This document shows, piece by piece, positions 8,125 through 15,805 of a DNA stretch of 64,000 nt; position 1 is the first letter of the stretch; every line of letters starts with the position of its first letter. A program made the position numbers and the translations under genes. The notes beneath the pieces are model-generated. The model was not told the DNA's origin. It worked only from the letters and a program-made list of their open reading frames with translations, and did not search any database. Origin of the DNA: Hasllibacter sp. MH4015 (GTDB lineage Bacteria; Pseudomonadota; Alphaproteobacteria; Rhodobacterales; Rhodobacteraceae); NCBI RefSeq assembly GCF_020177575.1, contig NZ_JAHTBK010000001.1:3550001-3614000 (forward strand). The letters are read 5' to 3'.

Positions 8125-8185
8125 CTTTGCTTCGGAAATACCTCGGGGGAATCGCCTTCAGGCGATGGGGGCAGCGCCCCCTTTC
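8125..8185 (+). repeat. Intergenic GC-hairpin element, copy 1
   Basis: The element starts with GGAAATACCTCGGGGGA, then has a hairpin ATCGCC-TTCA-GGCGAT (8151-8166), directly followed by a second hairpin GGGGGC-AGC-GCCCCC (8167-8181) and TTTCTT. The same architecture recurs at 36595-36655. The second hairpin plus T-rich tail could terminate the hydrolase transcript. It probably belongs to a dispersed repeat family of this genome. Confidence 0.6.
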
Positions 8186-8270
8186 TTCGCATGATCTCCA
8201 CCCCAAGCCTCTGGACACCCCGGCCCGATCCCGTATCGTCGCCCTCCACCCCAAAGCCGGAGCGCCCGCC

Positions 8271-9059
8271 ATGCCCTTCACCCTTGCCACATGGAACATC
8301 AACTCCGTCCGCTTACGGCAGGGCATCGTCGCCGATCTGATGACGCAGGAGGCCCCCGACATTCTCTGCCTTCAGGAATGCAAATCGCCCGTGGACAAGA
8401 TCCCCTTCGACGTGTTCGAGGCGCTGGGATACGCGCACATGGTCGCCCGTGGGCAGAAGGGCTATAACGGCGTCGCGATCCTCTCCAAGCTCCCGATGGA
8501 GGAGGCAGGTTCCCACGAATTCGCGGGCCTGGATCACGCCCGCCATATCGCGGGACGGCTGGAAAACGGGGTCACGATCCACAATTTTTACGTGCCGGCC
8601 GGCGGGGATGAACCCGACCGCGACAAGAACATCAAGTTCGGACAGAAGCTCGATTACCTCACCGACATGCGCGATTGGGCCCATCGCGACACGCCGCGGA
8701 AATCCATCCTCGTGGGCGACCTGAACATCGCTCCGCGGGAAGACGATGTCTGGTCCCACAAGCAATTGCTCAAGGTCGTCTCCCACACGCCGATCGAGGT
8801 CGAACATTTGGCCCAGGCGCAGGAGGCCGGGAAATGGGTCGACATCACGCGGCAGGACATCCCGGACGGACCGCTTTTTTCCTGGTGGTCGTATCGCTCG
8901 CCCAATTGGGATGAATCCGACAAGGGCCGTCGTCTGGACCATATCTGGGCCACGCCCGACATTTCCAACGCGGCCCACGGATCGCGCGTGTTGCGCCATG
9001 TCCGGGGATGGGAGAAGCCGTCGGACCATGCGCCCGTGCTTGCAACATTCGACCTCTAA
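8271..9059 (+). CDS. xth: Exodeoxyribonuclease III
   Basis: This 262-residue enzyme belongs to the exonuclease III / AP endonuclease family, which nicks DNA 5' to abasic sites and trims 3' blocked ends in base excision repair. It starts MPFTLATWNINSVRLRQG, the family N-terminus containing the metal-site Asn. It continues with ILCLQECKSP (metal-binding Glu), KGYNGVAILSK, VGDLNIAPREDDVW (catalytic Asp-Asn pair), and ends with RLDHIWATPD and SDHAPVLATF (catalytic Asp-His). I chose the ATG at 8271 because upstream in-frame codons lie in non-conserved sequence containing the repeat element. Confidence 0.95.
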   Translation: MPFTLATWNINSVRLRQGIVADLMTQEAPDILCLQECKSPVDKIPFDVFEALGYAHMVARGQKGYNGVAILSKLPMEEAGSHEFAGLDHARHIAGRLENGVTIHNFYVPAGGDEPDRDKNIKFGQKLDYLTDMRDWAHRDTPRKSILVGDLNIAPREDDVWSHKQLLKVVSHTPIEVEHLAQAQEAGKWVDITRQDIPDGPLFSWWSYRSPNWDESDKGRRLDHIWATPDISNAAHGSRVLRHVRGWEKPSDHAPVLATFDL

Positions 9060-9072
9060 TCGCGCGTCCCCC

Positions 9073-9103
9073 TTGGCGAACGCGGCTGCGGCCCGCATAT
9101 AAG
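9073..9103 (+). promoter_or_regulatory. Candidate promoter of the cnoX cluster
   Basis: TTGGCG at 9073-9078 and TATAAG at 9098-9103 are separated by 19 bases; CATATA two bases upstream would give 17. The -10 lies in CCCGCATATAAGG, which resembles the candidate -10 at 31087 (CCCGCATATAGGG). It would give a leader of about 25 bases before the cnoX ATG. Confidence 0.4.
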
Positions 9104-9134
9104 GGCGAACACGCCAGAAAGACGGAGCTGCCCG

Positions 9135-10043
9135 ATGCTCGAATTCGGAAATTCCCCCGCTGAATCCGCCGCCGACATCATCAAGGATGCCACCGACGCA
9201 ACCTTCATGGCCGACGTTGTCGATGCCAGCCGCGACATCCCGGTCATCGTGGATTTCTGGGCACCTTGGTGCGGCCCGTGCAAGACCCTCGGCCCGCAGT
9301 TGGAGGCCGCCGTGACCGCCGCCAAGGGGCGCGTGAAAATGGTCAAGGTCAACGTGGACGAGAACCAGCAGATCGCGGCGCAGTTGCGCGTGCAATCCAT
9401 CCCCACCGTCTATGCCTTCCACCAGGGCCAGCCGATCGACGGCTTCCAGGGCGCGGTCCCCGAAAGCCAGATCAAGGAATTCGTGTCCAAACTGGCCGCA
9501 ATGTCCGGGGAGGATGGCGGTTTGGCCGAGGCCCTTGAAGCGGCAGAGTCGATGCTGGCCGAAGGGGCCGTGGCCGACGCGGCCCAAACCTTCGCCGCCA
9601 TCCTGGGCGAAGAGCCTGAAAATGCGTCCGCCATGGCGGGGCTTGCCCGGTCACACCTGGCCATGGATCAAATCGACCAGGCCGAGGCGGTCCTCAACAC
9701 CGCGCCCGATAAGATTTTCAACGCGCCCGAGATCGAAGCGGTTCGCGCCCAGATCGAATTGGCCCGCCAGGCCGCCGATGCGGGTCCGCTCGGTGATCTC
9801 GAAGCGGCGTTGGAGGCCAACCCGGACGACCACCAGGCCCGGTTCGACTATGCCCAGGCGCTCCATGCGTCCGGGGATGTGGAGGGGGCGGTCGAACAGC
9901 TTCTCGACCTTTTCCGGCGCGACCGGGAGTGGAACGACGGCGCCGCCAAGACGCAGCTTTTCACCATCTTCGACGCCCTGAAACCACAGGACCCGATTGC
10001 CCTGAACGGGCGCCGTCGCCTCAGCTCGATGATATTTGCCTAA
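9135..10043 (+). CDS. cnoX: Thioredoxin-TPR co-chaperone CnoX (YbbN)
   Basis: This 302-residue protein has a thioredoxin domain (about residues 20-130) joined to tetratricopeptide-like helices. The active site WCGPC (C46, C49) is intact, unlike E. coli YbbN, which lacks the first Cys. Alphaproteobacterial homologs with CXXC combine holdase and redox activity and hand substrates to GroEL/DnaK; that is family knowledge. The C-terminal half shows repeating AAQTF, AMAGLARSHLAM and ARFDYAQALHASGD helices. It is followed by the LON-domain and Trm112 genes, which form a compact protein quality-control cluster. Confidence 0.92.
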   Translation: MLEFGNSPAESAADIIKDATDATFMADVVDASRDIPVIVDFWAPWCGPCKTLGPQLEAAVTAAKGRVKMVKVNVDENQQIAAQLRVQSIPTVYAFHQGQPIDGFQGAVPESQIKEFVSKLAAMSGEDGGLAEALEAAESMLAEGAVADAAQTFAAILGEEPENASAMAGLARSHLAMDQIDQAEAVLNTAPDKIFNAPEIEAVRAQIELARQAADAGPLGDLEAALEANPDDHQARFDYAQALHASGDVEGAVEQLLDLFRRDREWNDGAAKTQLFTIFDALKPQDPIALNGRRRLSSMIFA

Positions 10044-10070
10044 GGCGCGCCTCAGCCTAGGTGGTATCAG

Positions 10071-10715
10071 ATGATGAACGCCGCCGATCTTCCGGACACG
10101 ATCCCGGTCTTCCCGTTGCCCGGGGCGCTTCTGCTGCCACGGGCGCGTCTGCCGCTGCATATTTTCGAGCCGCGCTACCTGTCGATGATCGACGACACGC
10201 TCAAGACATCGCACCGCCTGATAGGAATGATCCAACCCTACGAGGTTCCCGGATCGAAGGAGAAGCGCCTGCACTCCATCGGCTGCGCAGGTCGCCTGAC
10301 GCAATTCTCGGAAACCGAAGACGGGCGTTACATGATCACGCTGGCCGGCATGTCCCGCTTCCGGATGCAGGAGGAGGTGACGGGCTTCACCCCCTACCGC
10401 CGGTGCGACGTGAAATGGGACGGCTTCAACGCCGATCTCGGGCCTACGGAGGTGGACAAGGGGTTCGACCGGGAGGCGTTCCTTGATCTTCTGGGCCGCT
10501 ATTTCGACCATATGACCCTGTCGACCGATTGGGACAGCCTCAAGGAGGCCGATGACGAGTTGCTTATAAACTCCCTGTCGATGTTGTGCCCCTTCGTCCC
10601 CGAGGAGAAACAGGCCCTGCTGGAAGCCCCGTCACTCACCACCCGGCGTGAGACGATGGTGACGCTGCTGGAATTTTCCCTGCGGGCCAACGCCGAAGAG
10701 GATCGGATGCAATGA
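10071..10715 (+). CDS. LON substrate-binding domain protein
   Basis: This 214-residue protein is made of the N-terminal substrate-binding domain of Lon protease (PUA-like fold) without ATPase or protease domains. Typical motifs are [32 protein letters not shown] and [19 protein letters not shown]. Stand-alone LON proteins may recognise unfolded segments, but the function is not established. It sits 27 bases after cnoX and overlaps the Trm112 gene start by four bases (ATGA), so co-translation is likely. Two tandem ATGs (10071 and 10074) are both possible starts. Confidence 0.9.
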   Translation: MMNAADLPDTIPVFPLPGALLLPRARLPLHIFEPRYLSMIDDTLKTSHRLIGMIQPYEVPGSKEKRLHSIGCAGRLTQFSETEDGRYMITLAGMSRFRMQEEVTGFTPYRRCDVKWDGFNADLGPTEVDKGFDREAFLDLLGRYFDHMTLSTDWDSLKEADDELLINSLSMLCPFVPEEKQALLEAPSLTTRRETMVTLLEFSLRANAEEDRMQ

Positions 10716-10912
10716 GCGACGAGAGCGCGCCCGCCGACCGTCCGCCGATCGACCGCCACATGCTGGAGGCGCTGGTCTGCCCGGTCACGCAAGCCCCGCT
10801 CAGCTACGACGCCGCCGCGCAGGAATTGATCTCCAAGGCCGCGCATTTGGCGTACCCGATCCGCGGGGGCATCCCGATCATGCTGGAAGAAGAGGCGCGC
10901 AAACTGGAGTGA
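10712..10912 (+). CDS. Trm112 family protein
   Basis: This 66-residue protein is of the Trm112/YcaR family, which in other organisms acts as a small activator of methyltransferases. The core is [18 protein letters not shown] followed by [18 protein letters not shown]. Only one Cys remains where zinc-binding members have CPxCxG, as in many bacterial forms. It overlaps the LON-domain gene by four bases and ends the cnoX cluster. Confidence 0.88.
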   Translation: MSDESAPADRPPIDRHMLEALVCPVTQAPLSYDAAAQELISKAAHLAYPIRGGIPIMLEEEARKLE

Positions 10913-10933
10913 TCCGTGTGATCCTTCGCAGGC

Positions 10934-11338
10934 CTATCCCGCGCGATGAACGCGCCACCCGACGAAGAACAGCACGATCCCCGCCGCAAGGCCGATCCCC
11001 GCCATTCGAAGGCCGCGTGCAAAAAGCGCGTCGTAGGCTTCGAAATGCGACAGCGTCGCGTCGGGGTTCGCGATGAACCCGTACAGAAAATCGTTTTGAG
11101 CCGCCATCAGGCCCGCCGTCGGGGCAGCGATTACCGTCGCGGCCAAGGCCATGATCCCGCGCCCTATCATCTGCTGTCGGGATGTTCCGAACCAGATCAG
11201 CGAACCGGTGGCCAGGGCAAGAACGATAGCCCCGGCCCAAGCGCGCCAGGTATGGGTCAGGGCATCGACCATCACGAACGTGGCGATGCCGACGATGGCG
11301 CTGAACAGCACCAGTATGGCGACCTTGGCCGGTGTCAT
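10934..11338 (-). CDS. Small membrane protein, paralog of the upstream gene
   Basis: This 134-residue protein has about four hydrophobic segments (KVAILVLFSAIVGIATFVMV, AWAGAIVLALATGSLIW, a third around ATVIAAPTAGLMA and a last at GIGLAAGIVLFFVGWRV). I do not recognise a family. Its middle (SLIWFG, then GRGIMALAATVIAAPTAGL) lines up with ALIWFA and ARGFLGLGAVFIVVPIVGL of the gene just upstream, so the two appear to be ancient tandem duplicates. The start overlaps the stop of that gene by four bases. The gene converges on the Trm112 gene. Confidence 0.75.
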   Translation of the reverse strand: MTPAKVAILVLFSAIVGIATFVMVDALTHTWRAWAGAIVLALATGSLIWFGTSRQQMIGRGIMALAATVIAAPTAGLMAAQNDFLYGFIANPDATLSHFEAYDALFARGLRMAGIGLAAGIVLFFVGWRVHRAG

Positions 11339-11802
11339 TGCGGGTTGATCGGTGGCGGCGCGGATTTCCGGGCGCGGGAATGCATCAGCCCGCCGATCAG
11401 GATCAGGATCAACCCGATAATCATGCCCAGGACCAACCCCGCCGACGCGAAGATGGAGGTGATGGCGATGGCACCGAATTCATCCTCGGTCACGCTTTCG
11501 CCCGTCTCCAGCGCCTGAACGGCGACTTCGCTGACCTGCTCGCCAAGGCCCGCCAGCCCCACGATGGGAACGACGATGAAGACTGCGCCAAGGCCCAGAA
11601 AGCCCCGCGCGAAGGCCAGCTTTTCGAGATCGGCAAACCAGATCAGCGCGCAGACGCCTGCGGCGGCGATCAAACCCGTCAAGAATCCCCCGAAGGCACC
11701 GACAATGGTCGCGCTGAGGATGAAACCGAAGACAAGCGCAAGCGCGCCGAACAGGATCATTGCGGTCAGTTTGGGGCCGGACAAATGGATGCTCCGTGAC
11801 AA
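11335..11802 (-). CDS. Small membrane protein, first of a paralogous pair
   Basis: This 155-residue protein has four predicted membrane segments (LTAMILFGALALVFGFILSA, FLTGLIAAAGVCALIWF, GLGAVFIVVPIVGLAGL and a C-terminal GLVLGMIIGLILILIGGLM). Between segments three and four is an acidic loop (VQALETGESVTEDEFGAI). No family is recognised. It overlaps the next gene by ATGA and shares its central block, which suggests a two-gene operon of related subunits. It is divergent from nothing nearby; a 72-base gap separates it from the end of the UbiH-like gene. Confidence 0.75.
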   Translation of the reverse strand: MSRSIHLSGPKLTAMILFGALALVFGFILSATIVGAFGGFLTGLIAAAGVCALIWFADLEKLAFARGFLGLGAVFIVVPIVGLAGLGEQVSEVAVQALETGESVTEDEFGAIAITSIFASAGLVLGMIIGLILILIGGLMHSRARKSAPPPINPQ

Positions 11803-11874
11803 GGGGTCGATTGGCGCATCCTAAGCGCAACCATCCATTGCGCAACAGGTCAGGATTCCCTCTAGGGGAACGCG

Positions 11875-13101
11875 CTACAGCGCGCGACCCTGCATCAGGC
11901 GGGGCAGGTCCCCGGTCAGCCCGGCGGCCTGCCGGATGAATCCCCGCCGCAAACCGGGCAACGCGCCGATCACGCCCATCCCGATGTCGCGCGCCGCACG
12001 AAGGGCTGGATTGTCGTTGGAAAACAAGCGGTTCACCCCATCGGTCGCCGCCGCAAGGCTCGCCACATCAAAGCGCCGCCATTGCTGGTAGCGTGCCAGA
12101 ACGTCTGGGGCGGCGAAGTCCTCTCCCCGCCGCTTTGCGTCGGCCAGCACCTCGGCCAGCGCGCCCACGTCGCGCAGTCCGAGGTTCAGGCCTTGGCCCG
12201 CAATTGGATGAACGCCGTGGGCCGCATCGCCCACCAGCGCCAGCTTGTCGGCGATCAGGCTCTGGGTCAGGCTCAGCGTCAGGCGGTAGCTGAATCGCTG
12301 ACCCACAAGCGCAATCTCCCCCAGGAAATCTCCGAAGGCGGGGCGCAGGGCCTCAAGAAATGCTGCATCATCCGCCGCCGCCAATTCGCCCGCGCGCGGT
12401 TCCCGCTCCGACCAGACGATGGAGGACCGGTTGCCGGGAAGCGGCAGGATCGCCAGCGGACCACCCGGCATGAAGAACTGATGCGCGATGCCGTTATGGG
12501 GGCGTTCATGGCCCACCGCGCAAACAAGCGCCGTCTGCTCATAGCCCCAACCGGTCCGCTTGATCCCCGCGCGCGCCGCGACACCGGACGAGCGCCCATC
12601 CGCCCCGACGATCAGGCGACCGTGCAGGACCTCTCCCCCCTCCAGCGTCACACTTGGCACGCCGTCGGTGTCCTGCGCGATAACACGCGCCTCGGCCCGG
12701 TGTGTGATCAACGGCTCCGCGCCCATCGCATCCAGCAAGGCGCGGCGCAGGAAGCGGTCTTCGCACATTTGGCCCATCGGGCCTTCCTCGATCTCCGCAT
12801 GGTCGAAATGCAGGAAGAACGGCGCGGCCCCTTCGCCCGCGCGCCCGTCCGATGCCTTGATCTCCAGCATCGGCTGCGCCTTGTCGGCAACCGCGCCCCA
12901 GATCCCAAGCGCCGTCAGCATCCGCACCGATGCCAGCGCCAGCGCATAGGCGCGCCCGTCAAAGTCGGGGTCCTTCCGCGTTTCCAGCGGCAAGGCATCC
13001 AGTACCACGCTCGACAGTCCCGCTTGCGCACAGGCGAGTGCAAGGCACGGGCCGTTCAGCCCGCCGCCCACGATCAGGATATCCGCGTCGATCTTTGTCA
13101 T
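11875..13101 (-). CDS. UbiH/UbiF-family FAD monooxygenase (ubiquinone biosynthesis)
   Basis: This 408-residue flavoprotein hydroxylase probably acts in aerobic ubiquinone ring hydroxylation. The N-terminal dinucleotide fold is DILIVGGGLNGPCLALACA; the second FAD motif is ALVGDAAHGVHPIAGQGLN, with the following LGLRDVGALAEVL typical of the UbiH/Coq6 group; the middle DG motif is LIVGADGRSSGVA. I placed the start at 13101 because it puts the FAD motif about eight residues in; the frame remains open further upstream into the shared control region. The amidase gene starts divergently 85 bases away. Which ring position is hydroxylated cannot be told. Confidence 0.9.
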   Translation of the reverse strand: MTKIDADILIVGGGLNGPCLALACAQAGLSSVVLDALPLETRKDPDFDGRAYALALASVRMLTALGIWGAVADKAQPMLEIKASDGRAGEGAAPFFLHFDHAEIEEGPMGQMCEDRFLRRALLDAMGAEPLITHRAEARVIAQDTDGVPSVTLEGGEVLHGRLIVGADGRSSGVAARAGIKRTGWGYEQTALVCAVGHERPHNGIAHQFFMPGGPLAILPLPGNRSSIVWSEREPRAGELAAADDAAFLEALRPAFGDFLGEIALVGQRFSYRLTLSLTQSLIADKLALVGDAAHGVHPIAGQGLNLGLRDVGALAEVLADAKRRGEDFAAPDVLARYQQWRRFDVASLAAATDGVNRLFSNDNPALRAARDIGMGVIGALPGLRRGFIRQAAGLTGDLPRLMQGRAL

Positions 13102-13186
13102 GGGGCTGACTATGGGGCGGGGCCGGGGATTGTCCATGCGGCGCGGCGTCGTTAGCGTCGCATGGTCAGGGCAGGGGAGTGCGGAA

Positions 13187-14509
13187 ATGGATTGGCTTCG
13201 CAAAAGCGCCAGTGAAATCGGGCGCGGCATCGGCGCGGGCGACGTGGACCCGGTCGAGATCACCGAAGCCTACCTTGACGCCGCCAAGGCCCACGAAGCC
13301 GGTCCCCGGATCTATGCCCGCCTGACCCGCGATCGCGCCCTGAACGAGGCGATTGCCGCCCACGACCGCGCCAAACATGGCGTGCGCCGTGGCCTGCTGG
13401 ACGGGGTTCCGATCAGCTGGAAGGACCTGTTCGACACGGCGGGCGTCCGGACGGAGGCCGGGTCGAAGCTTCTCGAAGGGCGCACGCCGACACGGGACGC
13501 CGAAGTTCTGGCCAACGCCACCCGCGAAGGGCTCGTGTGTCTTGGCAAGACACACATGACGGAGCTGGCCTTTTCGGGGCTCGGCGTGAACCCGTCCACC
13601 GCTACGCCGCCGAACGCCCATGATCCGGAATTGGCCCCCGGCGGCTCCTCCTCCGGGGCGGCGGTATCGGTGGCGTTCGGGTTGGCGTCGGCGGGGATCG
13701 GCTCGGATACCGGCGGATCGGTGCGCCTGCCCGCCGCGTGGAACGACCTCGTGGGGTTCAAACCGACCCATGGGGCGCTGTCGCTGCACGGTGTCGTGCC
13801 GCTGGTTGAGCGGTTCGACACCGTTGGCCCGCTTTGCCGCTGCGTGGAAGATTGCGCGGAACTGTTCGCCGTGATGGGCGGCACAAAGGCCCCCGATCTG
13901 GGGGAGGCGACGCTGAAAAACGCCCGCCTTCTGGTCCTCGACCCCTATGCCTCCGACGTGCGCGACGGTCCCGGTGCCGCTTTCCAATCCGCCGTGGATC
14001 GCCTGGCCCGCGCCGGGGCGCAGATCGAAACGGGCGATATCCCGGCGGTGAACGAGGCGATGGATACGACTTTGTCGCTCTACACGGCGGAGGCCTACGG
14101 CATCTGGGGCAAGGTGATCGAAGCCGATCCCGAGAAGATGTTCCACCGCATCCGGGACCGGTTCCGCCAAGGGGCAAGCGTGACGGCAGCGGATTTCGTG
14201 GCGCTCTGGCGGCGTTTGCACGAGTTGCGCGCGCAGTATCGCGCCGCCACGGCGGCCTATGACGCGGTTCTGATCCCGACCGCGGCCAATCTGCCCCCCG
14301 ATATGGCTCGGCTGGACAGTGACGACGATTATTTCGTGACCGAAAACCTTCTGACGCTCCGCAATACCCGCGTCGGAAACCTGATGGGCCTGTGCGCCAT
14401 AACGCTGCCCACCGGCATTCCGTCGACGGGCGTGATGATGATGGCCCATCCCGGAGAGGACACCCGATTGTTGCGCCTGGCGGCTGCGGCGGAGGCCGGT
14501 CTGGCCTGA
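13187..14509 (+). CDS. Amidase signature family protein
   Basis: This 440-residue amidase has the Ser-cisSer-Lys triad in place: K79 in PISWKDLFD, S154 in PGGSSSGAA and S178 in DTGGSVRLP, giving a signature equal in spacing to GatA. It is shorter than GatA and there is no gatB or gatC nearby, so it is more likely a general amidase hydrolysing small amides than a transamidosome subunit. The substrate is unknown. The start at 13187 is supported by a GGGGAG Shine-Dalgarno. It is followed after about 100 bases by the aminotransferase gene. Confidence 0.92.
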   Translation: MDWLRKSASEIGRGIGAGDVDPVEITEAYLDAAKAHEAGPRIYARLTRDRALNEAIAAHDRAKHGVRRGLLDGVPISWKDLFDTAGVRTEAGSKLLEGRTPTRDAEVLANATREGLVCLGKTHMTELAFSGLGVNPSTATPPNAHDPELAPGGSSSGAAVSVAFGLASAGIGSDTGGSVRLPAAWNDLVGFKPTHGALSLHGVVPLVERFDTVGPLCRCVEDCAELFAVMGGTKAPDLGEATLKNARLLVLDPYASDVRDGPGAAFQSAVDRLARAGAQIETGDIPAVNEAMDTTLSLYTAEAYGIWGKVIEADPEKMFHRIRDRFRQGASVTAADFVALWRRLHELRAQYRAATAAYDAVLIPTAANLPPDMARLDSDDDYFVTENLLTLRNTRVGNLMGLCAITLPTGIPSTGVMMMAHPGEDTRLLRLAAAAEAGLA

Positions 14510-14614
14510 ACGCCACACCCGACTGATTCCACACCCGTTTTTCTGGACCCAAGCGCCTGCCTTCGCTATCCTGCCTCCAAACAGGGCGATAACGACCCTG
14601 ATATTGAGGCAGTC

Positions 14615-15796
14615 ATGGTGTTTCCGGAGCGGTTTTCGAACCTCCCAGAATATGCGTTTCCGCGTTTGCGGACATTGCTTGATGTGCATGAGCCGGGTGG
14701 GGAGCCTGTGCTGATGACCATTGGCGAGCCGCGCCATGCGTTCCCGCCGTGGATCGGCGACGTGATCGCGACCCATCTGCAAGGCTTTGGCCGCTATCCT
14801 GAAAACGACGGCTCCATGGCGTTGCGCGTGGCACAGGCCGATTGGCTTGGGCGTCGGTTTGACATCGACGTGGCCGCCGATACGCAAATCCTGGCGCTGA
14901 ACGGGACGCGCGAGGGGCTCTACAATGCCTGCATGGCGTTGTGTCCCGAGCGCAAGAATGGCCAGCGACCCGTCGTCCTGACGCCCAATCCCTTCTACCA
15001 GGTCTATGCGGTGGCCGCCCTGTCCGTCGGCGCCGAACCCGTCTACCTGCCCGCGACGGAGGCGACAGGCGATCTGCCCGATTTCCACGCCGTCGATCCC
15101 GCGATCCTCGAACGCACGGCCATCGCCTATATCTGCTCCCCCGCGAATCCGCAGGGCGCCGTCGCGTCCGAGGCGTATTGGGAAGCCCTGATCGCGCTGG
15201 CCGAACAGCACGATTTCAAGATTTTCGCCGACGAGTGCTATTCGGAGATCTACCGCGACACGCCCCCGGTCAGCGCGCTTCGCGTTGCGCAGCGTATGGG
15301 CGCGGACGCGGAGCGGGTGATGATCTTCCACTCGCTGTCCAAACGCTCCAACCTGCCGGGCCTAAGATCGGGGTTCTGCGCCGGAGGCCCGGAAAGCATT
15401 GCCCGCATGAAACAGCTGCGCGCCTATTCCGGTGCGCCCCTGCCGATGCCGTTGCAAGCGGTGGCCGAGACGGTTTGGGCGGACGAGGCGCATGTCGAAG
15501 AAAATCGTGCGCTTTACCAACAGAAATACACCATCGCCGACGAGATCTTCGCCGATGTCACCGGATACCGCGGCCCGGAGGCGGGCTTCTTCCTGTGGCT
15601 TCCGGTCGAGGATGCCGAGGCCGCGACGCTGAAGCTCTGGCGTGAGACAGGGGTGCGGGTTCTGCCCGGCCACTATCTTGCGCGCGAAGTGGATGGCGTG
15701 ACGCCGGGGCAGGACCGGATTCGCGTGGCGATGGTGGCGGAACAAGAAGAAATGCGCCGGGGGCTGATGACGCTCCGCAAGGCGCTCTACGAGTGA
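14615..15796 (+). CDS. Class I aminotransferase, DapC-like
   Basis: This 393-residue fold-type I PLP enzyme has the Schiff-base lysine K243 in HSLSKRSNLPGLRSG, the NPFYQVY and SPANPQG substrate/PLP motifs and FADECYSEIY. The overall pattern matches bacterial succinyldiaminopimelate aminotransferase (DapC), which works in lysine and peptidoglycan precursor synthesis; alternative class I specificities cannot be excluded. It precedes ftsK by only nine bases, so the two are probably one transcript. A short inverted repeat, CAGGG-N9-CCCTG, lies at 14582-14600 before the start and could be an operator. Confidence 0.88.
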   Translation: MVFPERFSNLPEYAFPRLRTLLDVHEPGGEPVLMTIGEPRHAFPPWIGDVIATHLQGFGRYPENDGSMALRVAQADWLGRRFDIDVAADTQILALNGTREGLYNACMALCPERKNGQRPVVLTPNPFYQVYAVAALSVGAEPVYLPATEATGDLPDFHAVDPAILERTAIAYICSPANPQGAVASEAYWEALIALAEQHDFKIFADECYSEIYRDTPPVSALRVAQRMGADAERVMIFHSLSKRSNLPGLRSGFCAGGPESIARMKQLRAYSGAPLPMPLQAVAETVWADEAHVEENRALYQQKYTIADEIFADVTGYRGPEAGFFLWLPVEDAEAATLKLWRETGVRVLPGHYLAREVDGVTPGQDRIRVAMVAEQEEMRRGLMTLRKALYE

Positions 15797-15805
15797 GGAA
15801 CAAGC

